Positions 1 to 5,016 of a DNA stretch of 5,897 nucleotides are shown here, piece by piece (the first letter of the stretch is position 1; each line of letters starts with the position of its first letter). The translations under genes were made by a program, and so were the position numbers. The notes beneath the pieces are model-generated. The model was given only the letters and a program-made list of their open reading frames with translations, did not search any database and was not told the DNA's origin. The stretch spans positions 1-5,897 of the forward strand of contig JAHWKC010000156.1 of the NCBI GenBank assembly GCA_019348095.1. The letters are read 5' to 3'. Origin of the DNA: Pseudomonadota bacterium. GTDB taxonomy: Bacteria; Pseudomonadota; Gammaproteobacteria; Xanthomonadales; Xanthomonadaceae.

Positions 1-216
1 AACGGCATCGACGACGACGAGTGGAGCCCAAAGAGCGACAAGCACATCCCCTTCAAGTTCGACGCGAAAAAGCTCGCGGGCAAAGAGAAGAACAAGAAGG
101 CGCTGCTCGAGCAGGCGCGGCTCCCGTACCGCGAGCGCGTGCCCGTTATCGGCCTTGTCTCCCGCCTCGTCTGGCAGAAAGGCTTCGACCTCTGCTTCGA
201 GGCGCTGCCCGCGCTC
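1..216 (+). other. glgA: Fragment of glycogen synthase (GlgA, GT5) fused in frame to RluB
   Basis: Residues 1 to about 65-72 carry hallmarks of the bacterial ADP-glucose glycogen synthase midsection. These are NGID at 1-4, W-S-P at 8-10, AGKEKNKKALL at 26-36, then PVIGLVSRLVWQKGFDL at 48-64. The SRLxxQKG motif holds the Arg (55) and Lys (60) that contact ADP-glucose phosphates in the family. Spacing between NGID and SRL is normal for GlgA. The piece is lysine-rich (10 Lys in the first 60 residues), unlike the following RluB core, so it may come from a different genome. Both the N-terminal starch-synthase domain and everything after the QKG helix are absent, so it cannot be an active enzyme. 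The boundary is uncertain within 196-219 because both families read (F)EALPAL there. Confidence 0.85.
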
Positions 217-1404
217 AAGGGCGCGCGCTGGGTCGCCATCGGCCGGCTCGACATCAACACCAGCGGGCTGCTGCTGCTGACCACCGACGGCGAGCTGGCC
301 AATGCGCTGATGCACCCCTCCTTCGAGGTCGAACGTGAGTACGTCTGCCGCGTGCGTGCACCGGAAGGCCAGGACAACGTCTCCGAGGACCTGGTCGAGC
401 GCCTGCGCCGCGGCGTCGCGCTGGAGGACGGCCAGGCGAAGTTCGACGAGATCGAGCAGATCGGCGGCAGCGGCGTGCACGACAGGGGCGGGCACGACTG
501 GTTCCGCGTGCTCCTCAAGGAAGGCCGCAACCGCGAAGTCCGCCGGCTGTGGGAGTCGCAGGGTTGCCAGGTCAGCCGGCTCAAGCGCATCCGCTACGGC
601 ACAGTCGACCTGCCGCGCGAGCTGTTGCGCGGCCATTCGCAGGAGCTGCCGACCGACAGGGTCGAGAAGCTGCGCCTGGATCTCGGCCTGGAAGACGCTG
701 CGCCGTCGGCGCTGACCCTGCAGCCGGTGATCGGCCAGCGCAAGGCCGCCAAGTCGACGATCAACCTGTCCAACACCGGCGATCGAACCAGCGGATATGT
801 CAGCGGCCACAACAGTGCGTCCGATGAAGGGCGCGAGCTGCGCCGCTTCGACCACGTGCGCGAGGACCGCGGCCGCGGGCGCGGCGCACCCACGCGGCAC
901 GGCGGACTTACCGTCAGCGGCGAGGCCGCCGCCAAGCAGGCCCACAAGCCGTTCAAGCAGCGCCAGGACAAGGGCTCGCGCGCGCTGCCCGAGGGCAATC
1001 CCGCGGCCTTCCGCACCTGGTACGTGCCCGAGGGTGTGGATACCGGGCCGAGCGGTCACCGCAATGCCGATGGCCGGGGCCCGAAGAAGCCCTACGGCAA
1101 GAAGCCCGGCGGGCGACCGGGTGGCGGTGGCGGTACGGCTTCGCGGGGCCGCAGCGAACGCGGTCCCGGCGGCGGGCAAGGCCAGGGACAGCGCGGCGCG
1201 CGTCAGCACACCGGCGCACCGAGCTTCCCCTCCGACCACGCCAATCCCGGCAGTTTCAACCCTTATGGCGACAAGCCGCGCGCGCCCCGGCCCGCCGGTT
1301 CCGGCAAACCCGGGCCTCGCCCCGGTGGCAAGCCGGCGGGAAAGCCCGGCGGCAAACCCTCGGGCAAGCGCCGCGGCGGCCGCGGCCCGCGCGGCGACGG
1401 TTGA
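1..1404 (+). CDS. rluB: Ribosomal large subunit pseudouridine synthase B (RluB) catalytic domain with long basic tail; 5' part replaced by GlgA sequence
   Basis: The frame is open from base 1 to a TGA at 1402-1404 (467 visible residues), so any start lies outside; an internal GTG at 139 is not credible. From about residue 66 the protein matches RluB, which makes the pseudouridine at position 2605 of 23S rRNA. It shows ALKGARWVAIGRLD with the catalytic Asp at residue 84, then LLLLTTDGELANALMHP, and EGRNREVRRL near 174-183. The S4 RNA-binding domain and the start of the catalytic domain are missing; residues 1 to about 65 belong to glycogen synthase. After about residue 232 comes a low-complexity tail of roughly 235 residues rich in Gly, Arg, Pro and Lys (KPGGKPSGKRRGG near the end). 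Such tails occur on RluB of Xanthomonadaceae and probably bind RNA non-specifically (inference). As written, the product would be a non-native fusion. The RluB assignment is secure; the reality of the fusion is doubtful. Confidence 0.85.
   Translation, partial: NGIDDDEWSPKSDKHIPFKFDAKKLAGKEKNKKALLEQARLPYRERVPVIGLVSRLVWQKGFDLCFEALPALKGARWVAIGRLDINTSGLLLLTTDGELANALMHPSFEVEREYVCRVRAPEGQDNVSEDLVERLRRGVALEDGQAKFDEIEQIGGSGVHDRGGHDWFRVLLKEGRNREVRRLWESQGCQVSRLKRIRYGTVDLPRELLRGHSQELPTDRVEKLRLDLGLEDAAPSALTLQPVIGQRKAAKSTINLSNTGDRTSGYVSGHNSASDEGRELRRFDHVREDRGRGRGAPTRHGGLTVSGEAAAKQAHKPFKQRQDKGSRALPEGNPAAFRTWYVPEGVDTGPSGHRNADGRGPKKPYGKKPGGRPGGGGGTASRGRSERGPGGGQGQGQRGARQHTGAPSFPSDHANPGSFNPYGDKPRAPRPAGSGKPGPRPGGKPAGKPGGKPSGKRRGGRGPRGDG
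196..219 (+). other. GlgA/RluB junction at a shared FEALPALK stretch
   Basis: GlgA proteins typically read QKGxDLxxEALPxL, and RluB proteins of this lineage read V-F-E-A-L-P-x-L-K-G-A-R-W. The encoded FEALPALK belongs to both patterns, so the crossover is hidden somewhere in these 24 bases. Joining at a short stretch of chance identity is what an assembly or amplification chimera, or a microhomology-mediated join, would leave. I cannot tell these apart from sequence alone. Confidence 0.7.
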
Positions 1405-1419
1405 TCGAACCTGCGCGCA

Positions 1420-1436
1420 GCCGCAGAGGCTGCGGC
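1420..1436 (+). terminator. Possible weak hairpin downstream of rluB
   Basis: GCCGCAG and CTGCGGC form a 7-bp stem with a 3-base loop, starting 15 bases after the rluB stop codon. No T-run follows, so it is not a canonical intrinsic terminator; it could stabilise the 3' end or assist Rho-dependent stopping. Confidence 0.3.
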
Positions 1437-1536
1437 CTCACACGCGCAGCGTCGACGACTGCGGGGGTGGTGTCCCGACCCCGTGTCATCGTGGACCAGG
1501 CGACCGCCACTGACGACAAGGCGCGCAGCAACTACG

Positions 1537-1564
1537 AAAAAGGCCGCAGGGGTCACCTGCAGCC
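1537..1564 (-). terminator. Intrinsic terminator of the secreted-protein gene
   Basis: Read on the minus strand, GGCTGCAGG, a 5-base loop (TGACC) and CCTGCGGCC form a 9-bp stem with a single G-U pair, followed at once by TTTTT (1541-1537). This is a textbook Rho-independent terminator, 51 bases beyond the TGA of the minus-strand gene. On the plus strand the T-run is absent, so it works mainly for minus-strand transcripts. Confidence 0.8.
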
Positions 1565-1579
1565 TTGACTGCCGGTACC

Positions 1580-1607
1580 GCAGCGCAGCACCGCGGTGCT
1601 GCGCTGC
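1580..1607. repeat. Perfect 28-bp palindrome between convergent genes
   Basis: GCAGCGCAGCAC, a central CGCG and GTGCTGCGCTGC make a perfect palindrome, giving a 12-bp stem with a 4-base loop in either transcript. It begins 8 bases past the stop of the minus-strand gene and precedes the intrinsic terminator. It has no T-run on either side. It most likely protects mRNA ends or aids bidirectional termination; a dyad binding site is a less likely alternative. Confidence 0.6.
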
Positions 1608-1615
1608 TAAGGCTC

Positions 1616-2341
1616 TCAGAGCTCGATCAACTCCGCGCCCTTGACCAGCCGGACCTCCTCGACCACCAGCGCGCCGGCGCCGGCGAATGCTTCGGCGCCG
1701 CTCATCGAGCCGCCGTCGACGTCATCGTCGAAGTCCACCGAGGCCTGCGCCCGTGCCTGCACGACGATGTCATGGACGCCCGAGGACAGGTCGGTCATGG
1801 CGAAGTTGAAGGCATGCGCGTTGAGCGTCTTCAGGATCAGCTGAAGCTCCTCGGCATCGAGGCAGTCGACCGCGCCAGTGGTCAGGTCGGCGGTGCAGTT
1901 CAGGCCGGCGAACTCGGCGGCCAGCGTCTGCACGCGGTCGCAGAACACCACGCCTTCGGCGGGGGCGCCGTTGGCATCGATGCTGCCGGTGGGCTCGGCG
2001 ATGCGCTCGCCATCGACCACCACCCGCACCGCGATGTTGGCGCGGGCAGTCGACGATGACTTGCTGCCGCCCGAGCTCCTGACCGTGGTGTCGGTGACGA
2101 TGCCGCACTGCATCGACACATCGAACAGCAGGTCCTTCTGGTTGGCGGTCTTGATCTGGGTGTGGAGCACATCGACCCAGCCGGTATCGCCATTGGTGGC
2201 TCCATCACTGTAGGCCGATTGAGACAGCGCGATCAGCGGCTTGATCGTCACCGCGGCCTTGGCCGACTGGGCATGGGCGGCACCGACCATGCCACCCGCG
2301 CACAGCACCACGACTGCTGCTATCAGCTTTGACGTTTGCAT
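1616..2341 (-). CDS. Secreted protein of unknown function with Sec signal peptide
   Basis: I do not recognise a named family. The 241-residue product begins MQTSKLIAAVVVLCAGG, a basic N-terminus then a hydrophobic stretch, and ends its leader with AAHA-Q, a good signal peptidase I site after residue 24. It should be exported to the periplasm or outside. The mature part is acidic, with an Asp run (FDDDVDGG), and contains four cysteines at 79, 134, 149 and 160 that could form two disulfides. Predicted strands such as ANIAVRVVVDGER and SGVHDIVVQARA suggest a beta-rich domain (inference). I chose the ATG at 2341 over one at 2359: AGGGGA lies 7 bases ahead of it, whereas the earlier ATG lies right beside that site and would lengthen the leader. 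The gene stands alone, with its own terminator downstream. Confidence 0.8.
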   Translation of the reverse strand: MQTSKLIAAVVVLCAGGMVGAAHAQSAKAAVTIKPLIALSQSAYSDGATNGDTGWVDVLHTQIKTANQKDLLFDVSMQCGIVTDTTVRSSGGSKSSSTARANIAVRVVVDGERIAEPTGSIDANGAPAEGVVFCDRVQTLAAEFAGLNCTADLTTGAVDCLDAEELQLILKTLNAHAFNFAMTDLSSGVHDIVVQARAQASVDFDDDVDGGSMSGAEAFAGAGALVVEEVRLVKGAELIEL

Positions 2342-2348
2342 TTTTGAA

Positions 2349-2354
2349 TCCCCT
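2349..2354 (-). promoter_or_regulatory. Ribosome binding site deciding the start of the secreted-protein gene
   Basis: AGGGGA on the minus strand sits 7 bases before the ATG at 2341. The alternative ATG at 2359 lies immediately upstream of this motif and has no comparable site of its own, which supports the shorter reading. Confidence 0.6.
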
Positions 2355-2466
2355 AGCATGGGCCGGCATCGCCTCTGCGATTACCGACGGTTGTCGCGCC
2401 CCGTTGCCCGCAATCCGTCCCGGCCGAGGCGCAGCGCCGGGGACGTGGGCTTCCGGGACAACGCGG

Positions 2467-2481
2467 GGTTTTCCAAAAACC
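2467..2481 (-). terminator. AT-rich small inverted repeat, possible 3' end signal of the slipin transcript
   Basis: On the minus strand GGTTTT, TGG and AAAACC form a 6-bp stem with a 3-base loop, and a run of five T lies inside it. Preceded 18 bases earlier by the GC-rich hairpin 2500-2518, it could contribute to termination after slipin. The T-run is too far from the GC-rich stem for a canonical terminator, so this is a weak call. Confidence 0.25.
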
Positions 2482-2499
2482 GGCCAGCACGGTCGCAAG

Positions 2500-2518
2500 A
2501 GCCGCGTGGGCCGCGGCT
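2500..2518 (-). terminator. GC-rich hairpin downstream of slipin
   Basis: AGCCGCG, a 5-base loop and CGCGGCT give a 7-bp stem about 60 bases after the slipin stop codon. It is not followed directly by a T-run. It could be an mRNA 3' stabiliser or part of a Rho-dependent end. Confidence 0.3.
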
Positions 2519-2577
2519 GCTGCCCGGTCCAGCGGTTTGCGGTCTGCTTGTTCGACCCTGGCGGCGGCCGCAAGCCG

Positions 2578-3345
2578 CTAGCCGGTCGGCTCCTGCTTGA
2601 GCCGCGCCAGCATCGGCTCGACCAGGTCCATCGGCAGCGGGAACACAATCGTCGAACTGCGCTCGCCGGCAATCTCGGTCAGCGTCTGCAGGTAGCGCAG
2701 CTGGATCGCGCGCGGGTCGGCGCCGAGCAGCTTGGCCGCCTGGACCAGTTTCTCGGCGGCCTGCTGCTCGCCCTCGGCGTGGATCACCTTGGCCCGGCGC
2801 TGGCGTTCGGCCTCGGCCTGGCGGGCGATCGCGCGGACCATGGTCTCGTTGATGTCGACGTGCTTGATCTCGACGTTGGCGACCTTCACGCCCCAGGCGT
2901 CGGTCTGCTTGTCGAGCACCTCGCGGATGTCGTCGTTGAGCTTTTCGCGATCGGCGAGCATCTCGTCCAGGTCGTGCCGGCCCAGCACCGAACGCAACGT
3001 GGTCTGGGCGAGCTGGCTGATCGCCTCGTAGAAATGCTCGACGTTGATGATCGCGTTCTTCGGGTCGATCACGCGGAAGTACACCACCGCGTTGACCTTG
3101 ACCGAGACGTTGTCGCGCGAGATCAGATCCTGCGAGGGCACGTCCATGACGATCGTGCGCAGGTCCACCCGGACCATCTGCTGCACCACCGGGATCAGCA
3201 GGATCAGGCCCGGGCCCTTGACCTTCCAGAACCGGCCGAGCTGGAACACGACCCCTCGTTCGTACTCGCGCAGTATCTTGATCGCACTGAACAGGAACAA
3301 CGCGATCAGCAGCAAGGCCGGCAGGTACAGCATCATCAGGCTCAT
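2578..3345 (-). CDS. Slipin family protein (stomatin/SPFH, prohibitin-like membrane protein)
   Basis: The 255-residue product is full length for a bacterial slipin. A single hydrophobic N-terminal segment (about residues 3-22) anchors it in the inner membrane. The SPFH domain follows, with [20 protein letters not shown] at 27-46, [17 protein letters not shown] at 76-92 and [14 protein letters not shown] at 117-130. A charged coiled-coil stretch ([19 protein letters not shown], 175-193) should drive oligomer formation. Near the end STIVFPLPM (231-239) corresponds to the hydrophobic stretch that the NfeD-type protease of Pyrococcus horikoshii (PH1510) cuts in its partner stomatin PH1511. Slipins are thought to organise membrane microdomains and act as scaffolds. 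The start ATG overlaps the stop of the upstream nfeD as ATGA, and AAGGAG lies 7 bases before it, so the two are one operon. E. coli QmcA (YbbK) is a distant relative with the same pairing. Confidence 0.92.
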   Translation of the reverse strand: MSLMMLYLPALLLIALFLFSAIKILREYERGVVFQLGRFWKVKGPGLILLIPVVQQMVRVDLRTIVMDVPSQDLISRDNVSVKVNAVVYFRVIDPKNAIINVEHFYEAISQLAQTTLRSVLGRHDLDEMLADREKLNDDIREVLDKQTDAWGVKVANVEIKHVDINETMVRAIARQAEAERQRRAKVIHAEGEQQAAEKLVQAAKLLGADPRAIQLRYLQTLTEIAGERSSTIVFPLPMDLVEPMLARLKQEPTG

Positions 3346-4835
3346 GGCTCGACTCCTTGGTCGGGGGTAAGGGGGACGGGTGCCATGTCGAGCGGTTCCA
3401 CGCGCAGGACCAGGCCTTCGATCGCGAGTACCCGGAGCGTCTGTCCGGCCAGCACCGGCACCTCGGAGGTCGCATGCCAGACCTCGCCGCGGATGCGCAC
3501 GCGGCCGTGTCCGGTGAAATCATGTAGTGCGGTGGCGGCCTGGCCGAGCAGTTCATCCACACCGGTCGCCACCGGCCGCTTGCGCGACTGCGCCGCGAAC
3601 CAGATCAGCCCCATGAAGGCCACCGCGCTGGCCACGCCGATACCGACGATGAGCGCCACCGGCACGCCGAAACCGGGCACCTCGGTGTCGTAGAGGATCA
3701 CCGAGCCGGTGATCAGCGCGATCAGTCCGCCAATGCCCAGCGCGCCGAAACTCGGCGCCGCCAGCTCCGCGGTCATCAGCACCACCCCCAGCACGATCAG
3801 GCCGACGCCGGCGTAGTTCACCGGCAACACCTGCAGCGCATACAGCGCCAGCAGCAGGGAGATCCCGCCGACCACGCCCGGCACGATGGCGCCGGGGCTG
3901 TAACCCTCGAACAGCAGCCCGTACATGCCGACCAGCAGCAACATGTAGGCGACGGTCGGATCGGTCAGCACCGCCAGCAGCTTGAAGCGCCAATCCGGTT
4001 CGATCGCGCTCACCGGCCGGCCGGCGGTGGCGAGGGTGACGCTGCCTTCGCGCAACCTGACCTCGCGACCGTCCGCCTGGCGCAGCAGGCTGTCGATGTC
4101 CTCGGCCAGGATCTCGATGACGCCCTGCTGCAGCGCCTGCTCGGAGGTCAGGGTGGCGGCGTCGCGCACCGCGCGGTCGGCGAAGTCGCTGTCGCGTCCG
4201 CGCAGTTCGGCCAGGCTGCGCAGGTAGGCGGCGGCGTCGTTGGTCGCCTTGCGCGAGGATGCGTCGCCCTCGTCGGGCGAGGGCTCCGGCGCGGCCGCGG
4301 AATCATCGGCAGCGGGCGTGTCGGAATCCTCCTGCCGCTGATCCTGCGGTGGAGCATCCGGCCGCTGCATTGGTTCGGGTCGGCCACCGAGCGACACCGG
4401 CGTGGCCGCGCCCAGCGCGGTCGCCGGCGCCATCGCGGCCAGATGGCAGGCGTAGAGGATGTAGGTGCCGGCGCTGGCGGCGCGTGCGCCCTGCGGCGCG
4501 ACCCAGCCGATCACCGGCACGCGCGAGGCCAGGATCGCCTGGTTGATGTCGCGGGTGGCGGCGTCCAGGCCTCCGGGCGTATCGATGCGCAGCACCACCG
4601 CGGCGGCGTTCTGCTCGGCCGCGCGCTGCAGCCCGCGCTCCAGGTAGTCGCGGGTGGCCGGCCCGATCCCGCCCTGGATCTCCAGCAGCAGCACCGCCGG
4701 TCCTGGTGGGGATCCCGCGGTACCCGAGGCAGGCGCGGATGCCGGACCCGGCACAGGCGCGGCCAGCGGCGACAGCAACATCGACGCCAGCGCCAGCGCG
4801 AAAGCCAGCAGCAGAGCTCGTCCGTCCAGTCTCAT
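3342..4835 (-). CDS. NfeD family membrane-bound serine protease (ClpP class)
   Basis: This 497-residue protein has the long NfeD1b layout: signal peptide, ClpP-like protease domain, membrane bundle and C-terminal OB fold. The leader ([19 protein letters not shown]) precedes a low-complexity Ala/Pro segment. The protease domain carries [10 protein letters not shown] and RAASAGTY with the nucleophile Ser at residue 121; the partner Lys at 196 lies in [11 protein letters not shown], matching the Ser97/Lys138 dyad of PH1510. Between them is an acidic, Pro-rich linker (about 151-194), longer than in PH1510. Four or five helices follow (about residues 293-415), then the soluble NfeD domain (about 425-480), which includes [12 protein letters not shown]. 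Family members cleave stomatin partners and are implicated in membrane quality control; here the partner follows directly with a 4-base overlap. I chose the ATG at 4835 because it starts a normal leader. A TTG at 4910 would add 25 residues and is less likely, though the site before the ATG (GGTGG) is poor. Confidence 0.93.
   Translation of the reverse strand: MRLDGRALLLAFALALASMLLSPLAAPVPGPASAPASGTAGSPPGPAVLLLEIQGGIGPATRDYLERGLQRAAEQNAAAVVLRIDTPGGLDAATRDINQAILASRVPVIGWVAPQGARAASAGTYILYACHLAAMAPATALGAATPVSLGGRPEPMQRPDAPPQDQRQEDSDTPAADDSAAAPEPSPDEGDASSRKATNDAAAYLRSLAELRGRDSDFADRAVRDAATLTSEQALQQGVIEILAEDIDSLLRQADGREVRLREGSVTLATAGRPVSAIEPDWRFKLLAVLTDPTVAYMLLLVGMYGLLFEGYSPGAIVPGVVGGISLLLALYALQVLPVNYAGVGLIVLGVVLMTAELAAPSFGALGIGGLIALITGSVILYDTEVPGFGVPVALIVGIGVASAVAFMGLIWFAAQSRKRPVATGVDELLGQAATALHDFTGHGRVRIRGEVWHATSEVPVLAGQTLRVLAIEGLVLRVEPLDMAPVPLTPDQGVEP
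3353..3358 (-). promoter_or_regulatory. Ribosome binding site of slipin inside the nfeD coding end
   Basis: AAGGAG lies 7 bases ahead of the slipin ATG and within the last codons of nfeD. Together with the ATGA overlap it implies translational coupling of the two genes. Confidence 0.7.
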
Positions 4836-5014
4836 GACCACCCACCGGGTGACACGGCGCAACCCGCCCGGAGCACCAGTTAACGCCGGGCCCCGTAGAC
4901 GCAGCGGCAAGAGTCTGCGCCCGCCGGCAGGCCACCGGCAGGCTGGGCTGGCAAGCCCGGCTGTTTCAGCTGCGGCGCAGCCTTGCGCATCGATGCCGGG
5001 CTTGTCAGCCCAGC
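4836..5014. other. Spacer between the oligomer hydrolase gene and nfeD
   Basis: These 179 bp are mostly occupied by a REP-like inverted repeat (4940-5016) and a GC-rich stretch that stays open in the nfeD frame back to a TTG at 4910. A 9-base direct repeat (CCGGCAGGC at 4924 and 4935) lies beside the REP arm. TTAACT (near 4880 on the minus strand) could be a -10 element for nfeD, but I see no well-spaced -35. Confidence 0.4.
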
Positions 5015-5016
5015 CT
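4940..5016. repeat. REP-like paired inverted repeat (REPIN/BIME-type)
   Basis: Two 22-base arms, 4940-4961 and 4995-5016, are inverted copies with a single mismatch. Each arm reads AGGCTGGGCTgrCAAGCCCGGC in one direction and contains its own hairpin, GGGCT-4 bases-AGCCC. A 33-base spacer with another small hairpin (GCTGC GGC GCAGC, 4969-4981) separates them. This matches the design of REP doublets scattered through proteobacterial intergenic regions, which are moved by RAYT transposases. No transposase is encoded here. The right arm overlaps the last two bases read of the hydrolase stop codon. It may act as an mRNA 3' stabiliser or attenuator between the two genes (inference). Confidence 0.65.

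Larger units (their letters stand above)
1405..1615. other. Convergent intergenic spacer with terminator structures
   Basis: This 211-bp spacer separates the 3' ends of rluB (+) and the secreted-protein gene (-). I see no coding region. It holds a GC-rich hairpin just after rluB, an intrinsic terminator facing the minus-strand gene and a perfect 28-bp palindrome, each listed separately. Confidence 0.6.
2342..2577. other. Intergenic spacer between slipin and the secreted-protein gene
   Basis: This 236-bp stretch has no convincing gene. It must hold the 3' end of the nfeD-slipin transcript and probably the promoter of the secreted-protein gene. I found no clear -35/-10 pair; TAATCG-like sequence near 2380 lacks a well-spaced partner. 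Two small inverted repeats (2467-2481 and 2500-2518) are listed separately. Confidence 0.5.

Noticed and set aside
139..141. GTG codon as a start for the RluB-like ORF
   Set aside because: It falls inside the GlgA-like segment just before PVIGLVSRL, with no good Shine-Dalgarno sequence, and the frame is open and matches GlgA upstream of it.
1100..1395. GC-rich repetitive stretch considered as a tandem repeat array or CRISPR-like array
   Set aside because: The repetition comes from Gly/Pro/Lys/Arg codons of the low-complexity protein tail; there is no regular repeat-spacer spacing.
797..1513. Alternative plus-strand frame of 238 codons across the rluB tail
   Set aside because: It is a +1-type shadow of the repetitive GC-rich tail, with an Arg/Ala/Pro-rich product and no motif. 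The RluB frame continues without a break to its stop.
1565..2059. Plus-strand open frame of 164 codons opposite the secreted-protein gene
   Set aside because: It begins inside the terminator region, and the opposite strand has a signal peptide, a ribosome binding site and a terminator, so this is an antisense shadow.
2381..3562. A 393-codon minus-strand open frame overlapping slipin in another frame
   Set aside because: Its Arg/Pro/Ala-rich translation is a frame shadow of slipin and nfeD; the slipin frame has clear SPFH motifs throughout.
2329..3693. A 454-codon plus-strand open frame opposite slipin and the end of nfeD
   Set aside because: It lies antisense to two well-supported genes, has His/Asp/Arg-rich composition typical of the complementary frame of GC-rich genes, and shows no recognisable domain or ribosome binding site.
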